Positions 55,852-64,000 of a stretch of 64,000 nt of DNA are shown piece after piece. Every line of letters starts with the position of its first letter. Position 1 is the stretch's first letter. Made by a program: the position numbers and the translations under genes. The notes below the pieces were generated by a model. That model saw nothing but the letters and a program-made list of their open reading frames with translations, was not told where the DNA came from and did not search any database. Origin of the DNA: Variovorax sp. CF079 (GTDB lineage: Bacteria; Pseudomonadota; Gammaproteobacteria; Burkholderiales; Burkholderiaceae_C); assembly GCF_900101545.1 (NCBI RefSeq), contig NZ_FMZU01000008.1:62001-126000 (forward strand), in the 5' to 3' direction.

Positions 55852-57033
55852 TCAAGCCCGGTAGAGCCAGGGCACGTCGAGCAGCCGCGCGCCGAGCAGT
55901 CGCAGGGCCGCATCGCGCCCCACGCGCACCAGGCCGGTGGCATGAAAGATCTCGCCGTTGCGCCGCGCCCGCGCCTGGACCTGGGCGTTGCGCTCCCAGC
56001 GCGCGGCCGCGTAGCGCGCCAGCGCGGCCGGCACTGCCGCCGAATCGCCTCCATCGAGTGCACCAGCCAGCGCCACCGCGTCCTCGATCGCCATGCCGGC
56101 GCCCTGCGCCAGGTAGGGCAGCATCGGATGCGCCGCGTCGCCGGCCAGGGCCACGCGTTCGCCGGCCATCTGCTCGGGTCCGGTGAGCGGCGGCCGGTCG
56201 CTGAGCGTCCATGCGCCCCATGAAGGCATCGCTTCCAGCAGCGCCTGGAGGCCGGCGCAGGTTCGGCCGGTAGCCGCCTGCAGCGCAGCCAGGCTGCTCG
56301 CCTGGTCCCAATCGCGCGCATCGCCGGCCGGCGCGGCCTCGGCCAGCACCACGACATTGAGCGCATCGCCGCGGCGCACCGGGTAAGCCACCGCATGCAG
56401 CCGCGGCCCGAGCCAGACGCCGATCTGCGTGCTGCGCAGCGCCGCAGGCAGCGCCGATTGCTCGATGAGCGCACGCCAGGCCGTGTGGCCGGTCGCGCGC
56501 GGCGGCGGCGAATCCTCCACCACGCGCGAACGCACCGCGCTCCAGAGGCCGTCGGCGCCGATCAGCGCATCGCCCTCCCAGGCCCGCGCATCCGCACTCG
56601 ACACGCAGACCGCGCCGGCACGCGCCACCGCCTGGTCGACGCGCGTGCCGGTGTTGAGCGTGACGGCGCCGCTCCCGCGCACGGCAGCCAGCAGCAGCGC
56701 ATGCAGGTCGGCGCGGTGCACGCAAAGATAAGGGGAGTCATAGCTTCGCAGCATCGCATTGCCGAGCGGCAGGCGGGCGATCTCCAGGCCGCTGGTCGCG
56801 CTGCGCACCACCAGCGCCTCGGGCCGCGCCGCGATGCGCACAAGCGGCTCCCACACGCCCAGCGACTGCAGCCGGCGCGTGACGTTGGGGCCTAGCTGGA
56901 TGCCGGCACCGACCTCGCCGAAAGCCACGGCCTGTTCGAACAGGTCGATGCGGTGGCGGCGGCGAGCCAGCGCGAGCGCGCTCGCCAGACCCGCAATGCC
57001 CCCGCCTGCGATCAGGATGTGAGCGGCCGGCAT
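55852..57033 (-). CDS. FAD-dependent aromatic monooxygenase (salicylate hydroxylase-like)
   Basis: 393 residues from the ATG at 57033. Flavoprotein hydroxylase motifs: GxGxxG-type ILIAGGGIAGLASALALARR, the DG motif DALIGADGLWSAVRS, and the GD motif VALAGDAAHPMLPYLAQGAGMAIEDAVAL. These match class A flavin monooxygenases such as salicylate and 3-hydroxybenzoate hydroxylases. It starts 7 bp after the Cys-rich membrane protein gene and is thus the last gene of a feoA-feoB transcription unit. Its 3' end abuts (1 bp) the convergent ankyrin-protein gene. The aromatic substrate is unknown; anthranilate from the neighbouring kyn pathway or an iron-binding phenolic is a speculation. Confidence 0.87.
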   Translation of the reverse strand: MPAAHILIAGGGIAGLASALALARRRHRIDLFEQAVAFGEVGAGIQLGPNVTRRLQSLGVWEPLVRIAARPEALVVRSATSGLEIARLPLGNAMLRSYDSPYLCVHRADLHALLLAAVRGSGAVTLNTGTRVDQAVARAGAVCVSSADARAWEGDALIGADGLWSAVRSRVVEDSPPPRATGHTAWRALIEQSALPAALRSTQIGVWLGPRLHAVAYPVRRGDALNVVVLAEAAPAGDARDWDQASSLAALQAATGRTCAGLQALLEAMPSWGAWTLSDRPPLTGPEQMAGERVALAGDAAHPMLPYLAQGAGMAIEDAVALAGALDGGDSAAVPAALARYAAARWERNAQVQARARRNGEIFHATGLVRVGRDAALRLLGARLLDVPWLYRA

Positions 57034-57040
57034 GCCCCGC

Positions 57041-57322
57041 TCAATGCGCGCGCGTCGCTGGCTTTGCGCGATCCGGCGCTGCCGAAGGACTGCTCTTGGT
57101 GGTGCCGCAATTGCCGCAGCTGTCGCACGAGCCGCAGCCCGAGCTCTTGGCCAGCGACTCGGCCAACTGCCGTGCCTGCTCCGCATCGACCAGGCCCGCG
57201 CGCTGCGTGCCCGACGCGAGCCTCGCCGCCGCGGCGCGGCGCCAGCCGGCGGGCATCCAGCGCCAGACCGCATAGATCGCGGCCAGCGCGACGATCAGCC
57301 CGACGATGATCTGTTGTGTCAT
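57041..57322 (-). CDS. Small membrane protein with Cys-rich tail, FeoB-associated
   Basis: 93 residues from the ATG at 57322. One N-terminal helix (QIIVGLIVALAAIYAVWRW) followed by a Cys cluster GCGSCDSCGNCGTTK around residues 70-84. The pattern (single helix plus CxxCxxC) recalls the FeoB-associated Cys-rich membrane proteins (PF12669-like), which lie behind feoB in many bacteria; the protein may bind iron or assemble with FeoB. It follows feoB with 1 bp between stop and start. Confidence 0.75.
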   Translation of the reverse strand: MTQQIIVGLIVALAAIYAVWRWMPAGWRRAAAARLASGTQRAGLVDAEQARQLAESLAKSSGCGSCDSCGNCGTTKSSPSAAPDRAKPATRAH

Positions 57323-57323
57323 C

Positions 57324-59222
57324 TCATCCTCCTGTGAGTGCCAGAGCAACCCTATAGGTTATCCAGCACGCAATGTAGGCGAGCGCGAACAAATAGCCGG
57401 CCATGATCCACACGTAGCGCCACGAACCGGTCTCGCGCTTGACCGCGGCCAGCGTCGAGATGCACTGCGGCGCGAACACGTACCAGACCAGGAGCGACAG
57501 CGCCGTGGCGAGCGACCAGCTGCCGGCGATCAGCGGCTCGAGCTGGCCCGCGACGTCGTCGCCGGTGGCCGACAGCGCATACACCGTGCCGAGCGCGCCC
57601 ACCGCCACCTCGCGCGCCGCCATGCCCGGCACCAGCGCGATCGAGATCTGCCAGTTGAAGCCGATGGGCGCGAAGATGTGCTCCAGCCCGCGGCCGATCA
57701 TGCCGGCCAGGCTGTACTGGATCGCCGGGCCGGTCGCGCCCTCGGGCGGCGACGGGAAGGTCGAGAGGAACCACAGCAGGATCGTGAGCGTGAGGATGAT
57801 CGTGCCCACGCGCTGGATGAAGATCCACGCCCGTTCATAAAGGCCCAGCGCCAGGTTGCGCAGGTTGGGCCAGCGGTAGGCCGGCAGTTCCATCATCAGC
57901 GGCGAATGCTGCTTGCTGTCGCGGAAGCGCTTCATGACCCAAGCCACCGCCATCGCCGAGACGATGCCGAACACGTAAAGCGCGAACAACACCACGCCTT
58001 GCAGGTTGAACACGCCGCCCACGGTGCGCGCCGGGATGAAGGCCGCGATCAGGAGCGCATAGACCGGCAGCCGCGCCGAGCAGGTCATCAGCGGCGCGAT
58101 CATGATCGTGGTGAGCCGGTCGCGCCAGTTGCTGATGGTGCGCGTGGCCATCACCCCCGGAATGGCGCAGGCGAAGCTCGACAGCAGCGGAATGAAGGAG
58201 CGGCCCGACAGGCCCACGGTGCCCATCACGCGGTCGAGCAGGAAGGCCGCGCGCGGCAGGTAGCCGGAGTCTTCCAGGGCGAGGATGAACAGGAACAGGA
58301 TCAGGATCTGCGGCAGGAATACGATCACGCCGCCCACGCCGGCGATGATGCCGTCGACCAGCAGGCTCTGCAGCATGCCCTCGGGCACGAAGCGCTTGAT
58401 GAGTTCGCCGAAGGCGGCGGTTGCGTCCTTGATCGCGTCCATCGGCACGTTGGCCCAACTGAACACGGCCTGGAACATCAGGAACAGCGTGACGGCGAGC
58501 ACCAGCATGCCCCACACCGGATGCATCACCACGCGGTCGATGCGGTCGCTGGCGGCCAGGCTGCCGACCGGCTCGCGCACCGCCACGCCGAGGATGCGGC
58601 GCACCTCGCGCTGCGTGGCGAGCACGTCGTCGAGCCCCGGCGCCTGCCAGGGCTGGGGCGCCGCGACCGCCACCGGCGCATCGAGCGCCTCGAGCAGGCC
58701 CTTGGCGCCGCCGGCATGCACGCCGACGGTCTCGATCACCGGCACGCCGAGCTCGCGCGAAAGCAGCGCGACATCGACCACGATGCCCTGCTTCTTCGCC
58801 ATGTCGGTCATGTTCAGCGCCACCACCATCGGCAGGCCCAGGCGCTTGGCCTCGAGCACCAGCCGCAGGTTGAGCCGCAGGTTGGTGGCGTCGGTCACGC
58901 ACACCAGCAGATCGGGCAGCGCCTCCTGGCTCCTGCCGGTGACCACGTCGCGCGTCACCGCCTCGTCCGCCGACAGCGCATTGAGGCTGTAGGCGCCCGG
59001 CAGGTCGAGCACGAACACGCGCCGGCCGGCGGCGGTGCGCAGCAGGCCTTCCTTGCGCTCGACCGTCACGCCGGCGTAATTGGCCACTTTCTGGCGGCTG
59101 CCCGTCAGCAGATTGAACAGCGCCGTCTTGCCGCAGTTGGGATTGCCCAGGAGCGCGACGCGGCCCGGCGGCGCCGACGAGACAGCGGCGCCGGGCTGGA
59201 AGTTCAGCGTCGCTTCAACCAT
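57324..59222 (-). CDS. feoB: Ferrous iron transporter FeoB
   Basis: 632 residues, shorter than E. coli FeoB (773) because the C-terminal extension is reduced. The N-terminal G domain has G1 GNPNCGKT (residues 26-33), switch I AGVTVERKEG, G3 DLPGAYSL and G4 ALNMTDM. The core membrane part has the two Gate motifs: CAIPGVMATRTI and LMTCSARLPVYALL, plus GMAAREVAVGALGTV. It imports Fe2+ across the inner membrane. It overlaps feoA by 8 bp. The upstream Fur box (59529-59541) predicts repression when iron is sufficient. Confidence 0.97.
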   Translation of the reverse strand: MVEATLNFQPGAAVSSAPPGRVALLGNPNCGKTALFNLLTGSRQKVANYAGVTVERKEGLLRTAAGRRVFVLDLPGAYSLNALSADEAVTRDVVTGRSQEALPDLLVCVTDATNLRLNLRLVLEAKRLGLPMVVALNMTDMAKKQGIVVDVALLSRELGVPVIETVGVHAGGAKGLLEALDAPVAVAAPQPWQAPGLDDVLATQREVRRILGVAVREPVGSLAASDRIDRVVMHPVWGMLVLAVTLFLMFQAVFSWANVPMDAIKDATAAFGELIKRFVPEGMLQSLLVDGIIAGVGGVIVFLPQILILFLFILALEDSGYLPRAAFLLDRVMGTVGLSGRSFIPLLSSFACAIPGVMATRTISNWRDRLTTIMIAPLMTCSARLPVYALLIAAFIPARTVGGVFNLQGVVLFALYVFGIVSAMAVAWVMKRFRDSKQHSPLMMELPAYRWPNLRNLALGLYERAWIFIQRVGTIILTLTILLWFLSTFPSPPEGATGPAIQYSLAGMIGRGLEHIFAPIGFNWQISIALVPGMAAREVAVGALGTVYALSATGDDVAGQLEPLIAGSWSLATALSLLVWYVFAPQCISTLAAVKRETGSWRYVWIMAGYLFALAYIACWITYRVALALTGG

Positions 59223-59505
59223 GCTGCGCGGCTCCCGGCATCACGCGGATGAACGAGGCCTCGTGGCGGCGCAGCGCGAAGGTGGTGTGGCCCAGGCGCA
59301 CGGCCAGCGGCTCGCGGCCCGGCACGCCATTGGCAACGATGCGCACCGCCTCGCCGGGCACGAAGCCGATCTCGGTCAGGCGCAGCACCAGGTCCCGGCC
59401 TTCCGCTTCATCGGGCCGAAGCACATCGAGCACGGTCGCCCACTGGTTGCTGGGAAGCTGATCGAGGCTGATGGCGGCCAAGGCCGCGCCGTTCGTGGTG
59501 GTCAC
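59215..59505 (-). CDS. feoA: Ferrous iron transport protein FeoA
   Basis: 96 residues from a GTG at 59505, chosen because it is the first start codon after the Fur box; a TTG at 59481 (88 residues) is the alternative, and no ATG is available. SH3-like FeoA domain: ISLDQLPSNQWATVLDVLRPDE, LVLRLTEIGFVPGEAVRIVANG and FALRRHEASFIRVMPG. It stimulates FeoB. The gene begins the feo transcription unit. Confidence 0.9.
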   Translation of the reverse strand: MTTTNGAALAAISLDQLPSNQWATVLDVLRPDEAEGRDLVLRLTEIGFVPGEAVRIVANGVPGREPLAVRLGHTTFALRRHEASFIRVMPGAAQHG

Positions 59506-59523
59506 CCGCGGAATCCAATTGTC

Positions 59524-59546
59524 AAAATGAGAATTATTCTCGAAAA
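59524..59546. promoter_or_regulatory. Fur box
   Basis: AAAATGAGAATTATTCTCGAAAA contains a perfect 13-bp palindrome GAGAAT-T-ATTCTC (59529-59541), matching the proteobacterial Fur consensus. It lies in the 99-bp region between divergent feoA (start 59505) and the C13 peptidase gene (start 59605), so iron-bound Fur could repress both. Confidence 0.85.
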
Positions 59547-59604
59547 CGCTGACGTTTGGCGAACCGGGGCCGAAGAATCCCTGCGTGCAAGGCATCATCC
59601 GGGC

Positions 59605-61011
59605 ATGACAGACGAGCATCCCGACCTGCCCGCACACGACGTGCAACGCCGTCCCAGCTTCTGGCATTGGATCGTCGAAGGCCTGCGCGCCTCGGTGCTG
59701 CTGGCCCCTCGCATCGCGGCCTCGCCCAGCCCCTGGCAGTTGATGCTCATCGTGCTGATCCCGCTCCTGCTGGTGCTGGGCATCGAACGGCTCCAGGTCG
59801 ACGGCCCGGCCACCTTCCACCCGGCCGCGGAGCTGAATGCCTGGTGGGCCACCGCACTCACGCTGTGGGTCGGCTGGGCGGCGCTGTCGCCCGCCGCGAG
59901 CGTGAGCCGCTGGTTTGCGTTGAGCACCTGGGCCGCCGTGCCCTGGAACCTGCTCATGGCGGGCTTCGCCCTCGCCTACTTCCGGGGCTGGTTGCCTCAA
60001 CCGCTCACCACCACCTCGGGCTTCTGGGCTGTCTACGGCAGCCTGATCGCGTGCTGGCTGCTGAGCTCGATATGCCTCATGGCACGCTGCACGCCTTCGC
60101 GCATGCGCCTTGCCCTCTTCGTCCCCGGCATGCTGGCCATCACCGCCATCGGCATCTGGCAAGACACGCAGCAAGACCGCGAGCGGGTCTGGCAGCAGGA
60201 CTACAGCGCCTCGGCGGCGCCGGAGCGGCCCCGGCTGCAGCTGACGCAGGAGACCTTCGAGGAACAGCAGGCCGTATGGCAGCGCGCCGTCGCCGGCCTG
60301 GCGCCGCGGCCGGACGGCGAATCCCATGTCTACGGACTGGTGTTCGCGCCCTATGCCTCAGAAGATGTCTTCCTGCGCGAAAGCGCCATGGTGGCCACCC
60401 TGCTCGAAGAGCGATTCGACGCCAAGGGGCGCGTGCTGCGCCTGGTCAACCACGCGACCACCACGCAGGAGCTCCCCTGGGCGACGCCGCTGAACCTGCG
60501 GCGTGCCGTGGAGGCGCTGGCCGCACGCATGGACCGCGAGCGCGACGTGCTGGTGCTCTACATGACCTCGCACGGCGCGCGGGATTTCAAGCTCGCCGCC
60601 ACGCACTGGCCGCTGACCGTGCCGTGGCTGACGCCGCAGGAAGTGCGCGAAGCGCTCGACGCGGCCGGCATCCGGCACCGCGTGATCGCCATCTCGGCCT
60701 GCTATTCGGGCGGCTGGATCGAACCCCTCGCCACCGAGGACAGCCTCATCATGACCGCCGCCGATGCCGAGCACACCTCTTACGGCTGCGGCAGGCTGTC
60801 CGAACTCACCTTCTTCGGCCGCGCGGTATTCAACGAGGAACTGCGCAAGAGCCACTCCTTCGAAGCAGCCTTCGCGGCGGGCGTGCCGGTGATTCGCCAG
60901 CGCGAAATCGACGCCGGCAAGGACGACGGCTTCTCGAACCCGCAGATCCAGGTGGGCGAAGGTATCCGCCCGGTGCTCGAGCGCCTGGCGAAGCGGCTCG
61001 ACAGCAACTGA
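59605..61011 (+). CDS. C13 family (clan CD) cysteine peptidase with N-terminal membrane region
   Basis: 468 residues from the ATG at 59605. Four to five hydrophobic helices occupy residues about 45-185 (for example LMLIVLIPLLLVLGIERL and the ALTLWVGWAALSPA region). The C-terminal domain (about 225-468) is a caspase/legumain-type fold: catalytic His323 in LYMTSHGARDF and Cys366 in IAISACYSGGWIEPL, 43 residues apart as in C13 enzymes. Where the peptidase faces (cytoplasm or periplasm) is not certain. Bacterial C13 proteins are little studied. Shares the Fur-box region with feoA. Confidence 0.85.
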   Translation: MTDEHPDLPAHDVQRRPSFWHWIVEGLRASVLLAPRIAASPSPWQLMLIVLIPLLLVLGIERLQVDGPATFHPAAELNAWWATALTLWVGWAALSPAASVSRWFALSTWAAVPWNLLMAGFALAYFRGWLPQPLTTTSGFWAVYGSLIACWLLSSICLMARCTPSRMRLALFVPGMLAITAIGIWQDTQQDRERVWQQDYSASAAPERPRLQLTQETFEEQQAVWQRAVAGLAPRPDGESHVYGLVFAPYASEDVFLRESAMVATLLEERFDAKGRVLRLVNHATTTQELPWATPLNLRRAVEALAARMDRERDVLVLYMTSHGARDFKLAATHWPLTVPWLTPQEVREALDAAGIRHRVIAISACYSGGWIEPLATEDSLIMTAADAEHTSYGCGRLSELTFFGRAVFNEELRKSHSFEAAFAAGVPVIRQREIDAGKDDGFSNPQIQVGEGIRPVLERLAKRLDSN

Positions 61012-61040
61012 GCTCAGGCAGCGAGCAGCTGCCGCAGCAC
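61012..61040. repeat. Decayed copy of the acnA 3' end
   Basis: This 29-bp segment matches 61089-61117 at 26 positions. On the minus strand it can still be read as VLRQLLAA followed by a stop, the exact C-terminus of AcnA, but it lies beyond the acnA stop and in another frame. It abuts the C13 peptidase stop codon. Confidence 0.75.
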
Positions 61041-61041
61041 C

Positions 61042-61063
61042 CCGGCACGCGGCCGCGTGCCGG
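61042..61063. repeat. 22-bp perfect palindrome
   Basis: CCGGCACGCGG followed by its exact reverse complement. It lies between the two copies of the acnA 3' segment in the 79-bp convergent intergenic region; a 6-bp hairpin (61070-61084) follows. It may help end transcription from either side although no T-run is present. Confidence 0.7.
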
Positions 61064-61090
61064 TCACAGAGGCAGGCTCTGCCTGTGTGC

Positions 61091-63958
<2,868 letters not shown>

Positions 63959-64000
63959 GAGGAACTCCTGTGATTCGTGGAAGCTCCTTAAAGATAGCAG

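Noticed and set aside
57306..59252. Long plus-strand open frame opposite feoB
   Set aside because: Arg/His/Gln-rich shadow translation with no domain; feoB on the minus strand has complete motifs.
59520..59525. TTGACA on the minus strand as the feoA -35 box
   Set aside because: No acceptable -10 sequence lies 16-18 bp downstream, and it would put the transcription start inside the feoA coding region.

Overview
The window is GC-rich chromosomal DNA that looks like the core genome of a betaproteobacterium of the order Burkholderiales, most likely family Comamonadaceae (Variovorax-like). This assignment is inferred from gene order (polA / DUF2782 / homoserine kinase / BPSS1780-type membrane protein / uvrD; rpsP-rimM-trmD-rplS; DUF3579 / argD-argF; kynBUA) and from two intergenic composite repeats of a type I associate with that family. 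I found 58 protein genes (one cut by the left edge) and two tRNA genes. Genes are densely packed on both strands. I see no phage, transposase, plasmid function, CRISPR array or classical defence island, and no gene-free stretch reaches 300 bases.

Layout. 1-5 kb: a truncated dienelactone-hydrolase-like gene and an amino-acid utilisation group (glutamate/aspartate-binding protein, DadA-like D-amino-acid dehydrogenase, NocR/OccR-like LysR regulator, exported M20 carboxypeptidase). 5-12.5 kb: polA, DUF2782 protein, thrB-type homoserine kinase, membrane protein, uvrD. 12.5-18 kb: guaC behind a structured leader, alpha/beta hydrolase, tRNA-Ala(CGC), SDR, thiolase, tRNA-Lys(CTT), aldo/keto reductase. 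18-22 kb: aldehyde dehydrogenase and acetolactate-synthase-type enzyme on one strand, with a divergent Lrp/AsnC regulator and an inverted repeat between them. 22-31 kb: DEAD-box helicase, orn, Ste24-like M48 protease, phhB, rsgA, glycosyltransferase, hisC, CbiB-like protein, Nudix hydrolase. 31-34 kb: the rpsP-rimM-trmD-rplS operon. 34-42 kb: GNAT, small membrane protein, Pit phosphate transporter with DUF47 partner, folK-pcnB-hda, purM, AI-2E-type permease. 42-49 kb: isochorismatase-like hydrolase with GlxA/AraC regulator, FUSC efflux-type protein, VOC, SirB1, murJ, rpsT. 49-56 kb: DUF3579, argD-argF, kynBUA and a SUKH/ankyrin protein. 56-64 kb: feoA-feoB-Cys-rich membrane protein-FAD monooxygenase behind a Fur box, a membrane C13 peptidase, and aconitase.

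How it fits together. Most units are housekeeping: replication control (hda, polA), repair (uvrD), translation and ribosome assembly (rpsP, rimM, trmD, rplS, rpsT, rsgA, two tRNAs), RNA turnover (orn, pcnB, DEAD helicase), and cell-wall and central metabolism (murJ, acnA, purM, argD/F). The more variable material is amino-acid catabolism (tryptophan to anthranilate by KynA/B/U; D-amino acids; branched aldehyde/keto-acid chemistry) and iron uptake.

Points most worth a second look: a short REP-like palindrome that appears inserted in frame in purM and kynU, with a third copy intergenic; an FAD aromatic hydroxylase at the end of a Fur-controlled feo operon; a C13 (legumain/gingipain-fold) membrane peptidase sharing that Fur-box intergenic region; a 14-bp perfect hairpin spanning the acnA stop codon, with a decayed second copy downstream; a SUKH-like ankyrin protein attached to the kyn operon; and a promoter-terminator arrangement ahead of guaC. 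I did not find a clearly new multi-gene system.
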